DNA from: Liolophura sinensis
Lineage: Eukaryota; Mollusca; Polyplacophora; Chitonida; Chitonidae
Length of the DNA stretch: 64,000 bases
Reading direction: 5' to 3'
NCBI RefSeq assembly: GCF_032854445.1
Contig: NC_088303.1
Span: forward strand, 27,321,265-27,385,264
A program made the translations under genes and the position numbers. The stretch's first letter is position 1. Every line of letters starts with the position of its first letter. The notes under the pieces were generated by a model. It did no database searches and had not been told where the DNA came from. It saw only the letters and a list, made by a program, of their open reading frames with translations. Of this stretch, positions 51,501 through 60,000 are shown piece after piece.

Positions 51501-52298
51501 GAAACCAGGCAGAGCCCTGGGGAAACCCACGACCATCCACAGGTCGCTGGCAGACCTTCTCCAAAAACTGATACCATATACTATGGGATTCCATAATCCG
51601 AATGACAACACAATATTTACCATATGTAATGAATACTCTGTTATAGTAGGACAATGAGTTATCACATGGAAAGACACTTATATCATTTGTTTTTCCATGC
51701 ACACAACACAACGCTCTAAAAACCGATGTAAGCCTATAGCCCAAGCCCAAGGATGCAGAATGACTTTGATATCGCCTGTCATTGCATCCAACTGTACAAC
51801 ACTCTGGATTACATTGTACTTCAATTAAATTAAACATATCAGGTTTGTTTTTTTTGCTTTGTTTTGTTTTGTTTTTTCAGGTAAATATCAGAAATTATTG
51901 AAAATAGCCCTCAGTGTTTAATTTAGTTGAATGACACACTACATTGGTATTTCAGTCCATGGAACGATATTCAATCATCATATATGGTAAATATACAGTC
52001 CACACTGACTCGATCCTCTGTGCGATTCATCCAATCGTAGCCGTGTGGTTAGACACACCAGTACACACAAGCCTACTGCAGCCTGTCAGTAGGCCTACTG
52101 CTAAGGTTCATTCGTCTTCATTATTTGAACACTCTGTGCGACTTACCGCAACTAGGACGTATCAAAAGGTGTTGTGCATAAAATTAAACGCGGCCAAGAA
52201 AGTATCACTCCTCACTAACCATAGTCCGGATTCGGCTGGACTGTTTTGATACGCAAATATTCCCTGAAGTTTGTCACTGCCTTATCTTCGCCCGACAT
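36231..52298 (-). CDS. ACY1: Aminoacylase-1, copy A, complete
   Basis: Sixteen exons: 52298-52220, 49385-49321, 48508-48404, 47996-47925, 46714-46692 (23 bases), 45114-45038, 44223-44134, 43433-43377, 42248-42175, 41059-41010, 40441-40375, 39473-39431, 38773-38667, 38372-38293, 38062-38002, 36383-36231. All phases agree and give 400 aa (human 408). This M20-family zinc enzyme hydrolyses N-acyl amino acids in the cytosol as a homodimer. Visible residues: His75 and Asp77 in NSHTDVVPV, Asp108 in RGSQDMK, catalytic Glu142 and zinc Glu143 in VPDEEIGG, Glu170 in LDEGLASPTD, His201 in KPGHGSRF, and His369/371 in LLHDHNEF. The intron acceptor phases match a normal ACY1 gene. The exon at 38773-38667 has two extra tandem copies of its end and donor downstream. 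The protein looks fully functional. Confidence 0.97.
37085..37330 (+). mobile_element. SINE family A, diverged, ACY1-A last intron
   Basis: Body TGGTTGCTGTGAATTCAAGC, tail AACACCAATCAAATAAATAA, with an extra copy of the pre-tail segment. The matching copy is at 57930-58172. Confidence 0.8.
37742..37962 (-). mobile_element. SINE family A, ACY1-A last intron
   Basis: TTATTTATTTGATTGGTGTT tail and body with B box complement GGACTTGAACTC; head cut short by an A-rich run. The copy in ACY1-B is at 58586-58806. Confidence 0.85.
38517..38667 (-). repeat. Two-period version of the 75-base repeat in ACY1-A
   Basis: Junctions with GTGAGT donors lie at 38667, 38592 and 38517, exactly 75 bases apart. 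The first ends the genuine exon (ILE), the second ends an in-frame duplicate ([18 protein letters not shown]), and the third follows a copy that contains an in-frame TAA. This is the small form of the array that is expanded in ACY1-B. Confidence 0.93.
38864..39035 (-). mobile_element. SINE family A, deleted form
   Basis: Tail joined to the head region with the centre missing (GGACTTAAACTCACAGC and GACTCCTGGGCAACG are visible). A shorter relative lies at 63085-63255 in copy B. A further tail piece is at 39068-39125. Confidence 0.65.
39503..39567. repeat. TA microsatellite in ACY1-A intron
   Basis: About 30 TA units next to the GGVQVN exon. ACY1-B lacks it at the matching place (about 63715), so it arose or was lost after duplication. 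Confidence 0.95.
39870..40215 (-). mobile_element. Two adjacent SINE family A copies, diverged
   Basis: A tail fragment at 39870-39945 and a longer copy at 39990-40215 with body and B-box complement TGGACTTGAACTC; both lie in one ACY1-A intron. Confidence 0.7.
40533..40745 (-). mobile_element. SINE family A, head truncated
   Basis: Tail TTATTTATTTATTTCACTGG and body with CAGCATTATGGTGGAAGG; ends near GGTGAGTCCTGGGTCATTG. Confidence 0.8.
41434..41552. repeat. Hairpin-forming inverted repeat in ACY1-A intron
   Basis: AATATTGCACAG (41434-41445) and CTGTGCAATATT (41541-41552) are perfect inverted arms; inner arms ATCATAAA and TTTATGAT also pair. This is a 119-base imperfect palindrome, MITE-like in size. 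Confidence 0.5.
42585..42665 (-). mobile_element. SINE tail fragment
   Basis: TTTATTTATTTGTTTGTTTG then degraded tail sequence. Confidence 0.45.
42993..43264 (+). mobile_element. SINE family A, diverged, full length
   Basis: A-box-like TGGCCTAGTGGTTAGC, B box GTGAGTTCAAATCC (closest here to the tRNA consensus), body, and tail CAATCAAATAAATAAATAAA. Confidence 0.88.
43895..44095 (-). mobile_element. SINE family A with central deletion
   Basis: Tail ACTTGATTGGTGTTTTACGC, then head parts GTGACCACACTGGTGATAGG and TTTGGCCACAC. Confidence 0.75.
45111..45330. repeat. Imperfect local duplication next to an ACY1 acceptor
   Basis: ACCTGTTGACACACACAC and TTCTGGGAAC, then ATAACAAAGTATAAGTAAC, occur twice, the first copy containing the 3' splice site at 45114. 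Confidence 0.7.
45731..46446. repeat. 65-base minisatellite in an ACY1-A intron
   Basis: Eleven copies of a 65-base unit containing CCAATGAGGTTGAATATGCA lie between the 23-base exon (46692-46714) and exon 45038-45114. Variant order shows a four-unit higher-order block (about 260 bases) duplicated once. I see no splice-junction origin for this unit. Confidence 0.92.
46738..46905 (-). mobile_element. SINE family A, 3' half
   Basis: Tail plus body with GGCGGCCAGCATTATAGTGG; head missing. It lies next to the 23-base ACY1 exon. Confidence 0.8.
47036..47297 (+). mobile_element. SINE family A, near full length
   Basis: Head with TGACGGGGTTAGCACC, B box GTGAGTTCTAGTC, body and degraded tail. Confidence 0.85.
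50150..51300. repeat. Diverged large tandem repeats in ACY1-A intron 1
   Basis: The phrase TAGTGGAAATTTC or close forms recur near 50193, 50561 and 51247, each followed by matching text; GAGCACACATACAC and CTACACAGAAGGT recur about 120 bases apart at 50.88-51.12 kb. Units are unequal. Confidence 0.6.
50226..50347. mobile_element. Short MITE-like hairpin element
   Basis: GGGCCCAGTTTCACAAAG at 50226-50243 is matched by its inverted complement with one mismatch at 50330-50347, giving a 122-base element in ACY1-A intron 1. A nested palindrome around TGTGTAATAATCACACA lies inside. Related sequence GCGCCCGGTTTCATGAAG occurs once at about 16538. Confidence 0.55.
51418..51565 (-). mobile_element. 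SINE family A, 3' half
   Basis: Tail TTATTTGTTTATTTGATTAG and body to CAGGTCGCTGGCAGACC; head absent. Confidence 0.8.
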
Positions 52299-52624
52299 CT
52301 TGCTTACCCAATTACGCAATTACGATCTCCAATCAAGGCCCAAGTCAAATTTTAAACTTACAATCAATTGGATTATGAACCAAGTCGCATTTCTTTGCAA
52401 CTTTCCATCCTAATTGTAAAAAAATCCATTCAAGGAATACAGAACAGTATCCAGCTTCTTTAGCAATGACTGTCAAAATGTTCATTGTATGCACATGAAT
52501 GAGTCTTTTAAGCTGTCCCCACATAAATGAACTTGTGTTTTAAAAACTGCGCTGGGCGACGGCAGAGAAGTTTTCCAAGAGTAAGGGAGATAACCGGGGT
52601 TTGACGCCTTACACAGATTACTGA

Positions 52625-52724
52625 AAAGTCACCAAGAGGAGCAACACGGCAGACGAGCGCCGAGAAGTGAGCAACTTCAGAGAGTATCTCCGCATTAAGA
52701 CGGTTCACAAGAATCCGGATTATG
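52625..52724 (+). pseudogene. Orphan exon resembling ACY1 exon 1, opposite strand
   Basis: Reading 52667-52724 gives [19 protein letters not shown], ending TATG before a GTTAGT donor, the same end as ACY1-A exon 1 ([17 protein letters not shown], donor GTTAGT). The frame is open from 52625 after a TGA and has no ATG. Over the 17 conserved codons 9 differ synonymously and 2 change the amino acid, so the divergence took place under coding constraint. It lies 327 bases from the ACY1-A start codon, head-to-head. No second exon of a plus-strand ACY1 was found in the window. It is either a relic or the first coding exon of a gene whose other parts are elsewhere. Confidence 0.75.
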
Positions 52725-53156
52725 GTTAGTGCATAGTGCACTGAATAGGACACACTTTCAGTTAGAATGGCAGTGCTGGAACCTAACTTTTTGAAACAAT
52801 TGCTTTGAGGGCAAGTTGACTTGCCAGAAAATCCAGTAACTTTTCGACATATACATGTTTGTATGCCCGTTCATATGGTACTGTATTATCCACCTGGCCA
52901 ATACCAATGGTGCGTGTTTGCGGCAATAAATAACATCATGTGTCTGGTATGATAAACACAATAATTTATACAGTAAAAACATAACAAAAATATGCTTCAA
53001 AAGGTTAAATTAGGTGAGACAGTTTTGCCAATACCAGTACGGCACAAAACCTAAATTAAGAGTTCATTTCATTTCATCAGATATGTTTCTATGTTTACTG
53101 CTAAATGGTAACACTTCTGGAAATGATAAACATGTTTCTAAGAGGCTGATGACATC

Positions 53157-53222
53157 AGCATTTTTCTCTTCCATAGTAAGCCATGACCACCTGGTAGTCG
53201 GCAGGTCCTGACCACTGGTCGT
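53157..53222 (-). pseudogene. Truncated relic of STPGR exon 4
   Basis: The minus strand reads CAGGACCTGCCGACTACCAG, the same bases as in STPGR exon 4 (24320-24207), with surrounding substitutions and small indels that destroy the frame. Similarity stops near 53150, within the exon, which marks the duplication breakpoint. The intron beyond it (53.22-53.80) also matches 24.32-24.93 kb. Confidence 0.85.
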
Positions 53223-53957
53223 CTTGTGTCAACAACATATGTCTGGTTACGCCTTTCCTCAGTTCATTGTGATTATCATTGTTTTTCATCAGGAAAAGTG
53301 CGCTGATATATACTTGCACTTTTGTGATGAACCTATATAAGTCTATATTTCACGCCTTCAAAGCTATGTTGTGTGCTTTTACCCAGTCTTTAAAGTACTA
53401 AGATTGGGTGAGACACAGGTTTATGCGGGATTGATAGAACATCTTGCCTGTACAAAGACACCAAGTTTCCTGTCATACCACCTTTACCAACAGACAGACA
53501 GTGTCAGTTTTGACTTTGGTAATTATCCTTACTTGAATGGTCCCGCATATGGCATGTACAAAACTCACTTTATAGAATGCCAACAAGATCCTGTGTGACG
53601 GCTTAAGATTTCAGTGAACGTCAAACGTTATCACATCCAAAACTTCAAACGACTTGACCCTCAGTTTCTTAATTTTTACAAGTGGTATAGTTCTCGTATA
53701 TGAGTAAATGTGAAAGGAGTGTCCAGAATTTTTGCCGCACTGCGTCATAATATGTCTAATGTTGCTTAACCCGTGGCTGCATAGGGACTGGGTGTGCATC
53801 ATGTTGAGTAAAATTGCGGTGTCTGATAGAACAGTACATGAGGTTGTACTTCACCGGTTACTTCTGACCATTTACCCACCATACCATTGTCGTCCCTGCT
53901 CTGCATGGTTTTAGATTCAGGGCTGTACTTTTTTATATTTTATTCCCGTATAAACAT

Positions 53958-54030
53958 TGAGTGAATGAGTGCTTGGGGTTTAACGTCGTACTCAACAATT
54001 TTTCAGTCATATAACAACGATATAGGCAAG
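53958..54030 (-). mobile_element. SINE family B tail
   Basis: GAGTGCTTGGGGTTTAACGT then ACTCAACAATTTTTCAGTCA. Absent from the matching place in copy A, so inserted after the duplication or lost from A. Confidence 0.65.
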
Positions 54031-54603
54031 GATTCTGCTGAAGCATGTTTGCTGTTTATAAAAAATCGACGATAAATAACGATTTTAAGATTAGAGACAT
54101 GAATCCGGATTTCATCAATTACGTGCCACCATTTGTCAGCTATCACACTGTCGATCAGGCTCTGCTTTTACTCTCTGGGCTGTAGTATTGCTTTTATTAA
54201 CATGGAACGTCCAATACGGTTGACGATTAGTATACCATATTAGTTAAAGACTATGTTGTCTCGTGGAATCCCTACTGATCATTTGCTTTGCCCCTCATAC
54301 TTTGTTGCCTTGTCCAGTGTATATATCAATTTGTTCATTTCATTAAGTAACCTTAAGAATGACGGACATCCGATTAATGATTTGAGGAAACCAGACCATC
54401 TCGCACCCATGGGATAAATTCAATGCCGTGTATATGTGAAGATATAAATGAGCCTGCAGTAAGTTCCAGGGATTCAACTATAATGCGAACTCATCAATCG
54501 GGATGAAGCAAACCCAAGCCTGTACCGTGAGTCGTACCCCAACTGATCATTTAAGTCACTGTAGCAAAATACTGAAACAACATTGAATACAATTTAGACG
54601 TTA

Positions 54604-54708
54604 AGGGGCTTCTGTGGCGTGATCGCTGTGAGTTCAAGCCCAGCTCATACTGGTTTCCTCTCTGGTTGTATGTGGGAAGGTGTGTCAGCAACCTACAGAT
54701 AGTTCAAC
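54604..54708 (+). mobile_element. Duplicate of the 33.1 kb SINE, truncated
   Basis: Same head GGGGCTTCTGTGGCGTG with an internal deletion and loss of the 3' half. Confidence 0.85.
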
Positions 54709-57089
54709 TTCAAAGTGTCTCTTAAGTCGGCAGATGAAAATCTCTGAAAGTTATAAAACTACAACAAGCAGATAAAAGAAGAAAATACATAGATTCCACA
54801 CAAAGGTCAATGACGCGTCATTAAAACCTTCTGTTTTTATTACTCATTCAAAACACCTTTCGAAGACAAAAATAACTATTTCATATATGGGTTGTTACAT
54901 ACCACATTTCTATTAGACAACTTGGGACTTCAGTCATCTATCTAATCATTATTCAATGTCATATATTCAGTCACTATGACCATATAAACATTGGATGGAA
55001 TATTGTCGTTCAGATGATTTCAGATAACAAATGTAACACCCGTCCAGTTTGAGCCATCAGAACAACATACATCTATAGGTAGCCATCCACAAGAACGTCC
55101 ATAATTTTGTCCAAAGAGATGGACAAAAGACTAAACTGGAACTTGATCTGTAACTTGCCATGGTGAAGACATGTACCAAGTTCAATATGATGAACTAAGT
55201 TGAAAAACAAATGCCAGAAAACTGATTCGTGACTGTCTGACATATGAAGTGTATAAATGTAAACCTTTTAGCCACCTTTGGTAGCAGTAGGACAGTTATA
55301 AGTCCCATACTGGCTGCATACCTCCTCTTCAAAATATCTCGCCCTCTGTCTCTCTCTCTATATATATCATTCAGGGATATATTTCATAGAAAACAGCTAC
55401 ATGTACTTTTCAAAGATTAGATAAATATTTACCAGATACAAACTATAAATTTTATTTAATAATTATAACTTCCATTCATCATAATGTGCCTGATGCGCAG
55501 CATTTGCAATAACATAACTTTGAGCTACAGGATGTATATATTATTGGCACAAAGACAGTTTAAAGGAGTTGGGGAAAGGTTGGAAAAGATGTACATATCG
55601 GTGGAAGAGGCTACACTGTGCATCCTGTTAAAGTTGGATCACCATGTCATTTCTATTTTTATAGTCTGGATTTAAGCATGCTTTAATATTCTCTTTGAAA
55701 TTTTCTGCAAATGTTGATTTCATCAGCTTACGGTAAATGTACATGTACATCAAAAGTCTACATTTCTAGTTGTATTAAATACATCCTGGCCATCATTATG
55801 CTACAGGGCTAGTTACAATACATCCTGAATATTTCTCAGTAAATTTGTCTTGGCTAAAGCCCAACACAATTAGCAAAATGTCCTAAAAAAATCTGTCCTG
55901 AATAAAAGTGAAAAGCACAACACCGAAGACTACAACATAGAGAGTAAACCCAGAGCAGTGAAGACAGCGTAATCGTTGACAAACGGTCACATGTATTACC
56001 AGTTAAATCCAGCAACCTGTCAATTTACCTCAATTAATTCAGGTCTTTATTCTGTTTATGCTTAAATAGTAGCAATGTACATGCCCCAAAACCCTTAATC
56101 GGAATTACCTCTTCATCAATGTGAATGATGTAACATTTTTGAGTTTCGTCTTTAGATCTTATGCCTACAATTTATTTGCAGGATGATTGCTGAAGGGTTC
56201 TTCCATTGAATGTTAAGCTTTCCTGCCATAATCATAATGCTTTTGTACAAATTGTTTACAGGTACATGCGCTGTCAAAAACTACTCTGGACATTCATAGT
56301 CACTGATATCAATTCATAATAAATATCTGGTAAAATATCTTCATGGTGCAAAAGCTTGGTCATATGTAAAATGCAATTCATTATCTCAGATATGTTGCAA
56401 AAACACAAAAAGCAAGAGGAAAAAAAAAAGAGGGGAAAAGAAAGAAAAATACTTGTTATCAATGCTGAATGAGCAAAAGGTATACACATTTGTGTACATC
56501 CAAAAATCACTATGGGTTTTGTCAACAAAAAAGCTATCAAAATAGAAAGCTAATACACTTAAATTGTAAAATCTGAATTCAGCTGAAAAAGACTGACACA
56601 CACTTGGATGATTTTGGTGCTGAAAAAGAAATTCAACCCTAATGGTGAGGAGTCATCTAGTTCTGTGAGCACCAAAATCGTCTCAAATTAAACTGTTAAG
56701 ACAGTGATGTGACGAAATCAAAAATATGGACTGATCACAATGGGCTGCCTGTTACTCACGACAAAATAGTCTGTCAGAAATATTACTAAACCGAAGAAAA
56801 ATCGTTAGAATGTAAAACCAGTCACATGAAATGATGATTATTGCTTGATCATGGAGAATTAAGTCACTTGTTAAAAATTTGAAGTGAATCTGTCACAGAA
56901 GTGTTCAACTAAGTTTGTGTCGGACCAGAATAAATGTACAAAAATTACTTGCGAGAAAACTGTCTAGGTGTGCAAAGATATGATCTTCTTATCCATGATA
57001 GCAAAATGGTCTTAATCAATCAGAACAACACACTGTCCCTTCATCTTTCTATGGAATAGGCCGCGAACACACAGAAATGGTCTCAGTGA

Positions 57090-60000
57090 TCAGAACTTTG
57101 GCACGTTGCCAAGGGAAGTAATCAGCTGTTCATACACCTTAATTCCCTTCAGGAAAACCTTCTCATTAAGAAACTCATTATGATCGTGCAGAAGAATGGG
57201 CGTATTGTTCATTGGAGAGAAGCCAATAGCTGGAAGGCCAATCTGAAACAGATAAGTATTTAATGAAAAATATATTGTAGGTATGTTACATCATTTAAAG
57301 GAATAGAGAGCTTAAAATTATGACACTATAGGCTGAAAAGAGCACATTTTTTACTACCTGGTGGTGCCTGCTGCATAATTTTTCGATTTTCCCTCGCCAT
57401 ATACGTAAAGCCTGAAAACGGCAAAGCTGGCATCAATCACTGAGTCCAACACATCCTCCATCTTCTGTTGCCTCTCAGCCAATGAGAGTCATTAAAACTA
57501 CCAGCTCATTCGTGTAAACTCGGAACCTACGTCCAACATTCCGGAGTCACAATCGTTAAGCGGAAAACAAACTGCACTGTTCACTACATTCTGGGAAGAA
57601 GAGTTCTACCGGAAATGTATGAAATGCTTGGCAGTTCCGACAGCAATTTTCTGCCTAACACAAGACTTCAGGACTTGTTCTTAAGCAAAATGGATTTTGG
57701 TGTTGATTTTATTTATAATTGATCAACTTGCGGTACAATTTTTTTTTTTTTTTATGGTATGCACCTGCGAGAAAATGCATACTCTTTTCAATGGTATTTG
57801 TTTGATATTTTCTAAGTTTTCTTCTCCTTTAAACTTTACATGTTTTCATGCTTATACTGAAAGGAGCTATCCATCTCAGAGCTCTAAAACACCAGTCATT
57901 TTCGAAACAAGGAGCAGGTGGTTACCATGCCACTGGCTCAATAACCCACGAGCCTCCTACCAATGTGGTAGCTGTGAATTCAAGCTTCTCCTTCGACCAT
58001 ATGTGGGAATGTCTGCCAACAATTACATGTAGCTGCAGATGGTGCCCTGTTTCCTCCTACCATAATGATGGTCGCAGTCATATAAGTGAAATATTTGTTA
58101 GTACAGCGTAACATGTATCCTTGGGGTTTACCTGAGTACAGTGTAAAACACCAATCAAATAAATAAATAACTCGACATGACAAGTCCTTGATCAATAAGG
58201 TTGAGAGCTCAAATGCAACTATTGCTGGTTCACCTGAACCAGCTGGCATAAACTAGTGGGAACTTTCTGGTAATGCCTTCAGACAATAAATGAACACGCA
58301 AAAGCTTGGCAAAATACACTACATGTATGTGGTACCCCTGTTTCCTGATAGAAGTACATGTGCACCAATGCATATGCATACGGACACCCAAGAAAATGTG
58401 AGATAGAAAACTGAATTTCTTGGCTAAGTTTTTGTAATTTATATTTAGATGCAAAGCCGTTTTGGGTACAAGAACAGAACACAGGAGTACAGAAAAGCAG
58501 ATGGCTGAAAAGACAAATATGAGGACGGATGGCTTCTACATGTATGTTAAGATATCTCCGCAAGATATTGGAAGGGTATAAAATTTACTTATTTATTTGA
58601 TTGGTGTTTTACATCGTATTCCAGAATATTTCACTTCTACCCGACCAGCATCATGGTCGAAGGAAACGGGGGCAGAGCCTGGGGGAAACACACGATTATC
58701 CGCAGATTGCTGCAAGACCTTCCCACTTTCGGCCAGAGAGGAAGCCAGGAAGAGCTGGGGTTGAACTCACAGAGACTGCATTGGTGAGAGGTTCCTGGGG
58801 TATGAAAAAAAAAAGGAAAGGACAAACACCACCATACAATACCTACCTCCCTAAGAAATCTGCTGTCTGTGCCTGCAGGAAATATCTCTGTCTCATAAGC
58901 CTGGTTCCTGGAACAAACAAGTTACGTTTGCCTCAGATCACAGCTCGTGCATGTACGTGTAGAAGGCTTCTAGTCAAAATATCTGTGTGACTCCTTATTT
59001 ACAGTGAATCTACTCTAGAGAACAACATTTAGGTGCTTATCCTGATAAATGTTTTAGCTCCACTTTATATGCACTTCTCTCAAAATAAGAAATGGTTTTA
59101 CAATGAAGGGCAGACAACTCTAGAAGGACACTCACATGTTTTCTAGTGTTGAGCTAAATGCATTCCACCAGGGGTCAGACTTGTCTGTAGAAGTTAGTTG
59201 ATGGCAATTTCCTTTCTGAAATTAAAGCGTAAGAACTTTATTGCACGGAAAAGACATAAGAAAAAAAAAAATTATAGATTGCGTGGGACTTTGTACCACA
59301 CATCTTTACCAGCCTCCACAATATTTATCAGCCTCTGCAATACCAACTCTTCAGCTGTCCCCAACAGGCACACACCTGAAGAAATTTCTATGTCATACTC
59401 TCTGCAAACCAACTTTTAATTTACCTGATCCCTACAGGCACTCACCTAGAGGAATTTTTATGACACACCTTTGTCAGCCTCTGCAAACCAACTCTTCACC
59501 TGTCCCCCACTGGCACTTACCTAGAGGAATTTGTATGTCATGTCTTTACCAGCCTTTGCAAAATAATTCTTCAGCTGTACCCTATGGCAACTCACCTAGA
59601 GGATTTCATACATGCCATCTATACCAGTCTGTGAAAACCAACTCACCAGCTGTCCCCTAAAGTCACTCACCTAGAGGATTTCATACATGACATCTATACC
59701 AGCCTGTGAAAACCAACTCACCAGCTGTCCCCTACAGTCACTCACCTAGAGGATTTCATACATGACATCTATACCAGCCTGTGAAAACCAACTCACCAGC
59801 TGTCCCCTACAGTCACTCACCTGGAGGAATTCATACATGACATCTATACCAGCCTGTGAAAACCAACTCACCAGCTGTCCCCTACAGTCACTCACCTGGA
59901 GGATTTCATACATGACATCTATACCAGCCTGTGAAAACCAACTCACCAGCTGTCCCCTACAGTCACTCAACTAGAGGATTTCATACAGGACATCTATACC

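Larger units (their letters stand above)
49386..52219. other. ACY1-A intron 1
   Basis: No exon was recognised. Diverged tandem repeats lie at 50150-51300, a hairpin element at 50226-50347 and a truncated SINE at 51418-51565. Confidence 0.6.
52299..57089. other. Region between ACY1-A start and ACY1-B stop
   Basis: Contains the ACY1-A promoter, the orphan plus-strand exon, the duplication breakpoint with the STPGR exon relic, and the ACY1-B 3' UTR and flank matching 33.5-36.2 kb. No other exon was recognised. Confidence 0.6.
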
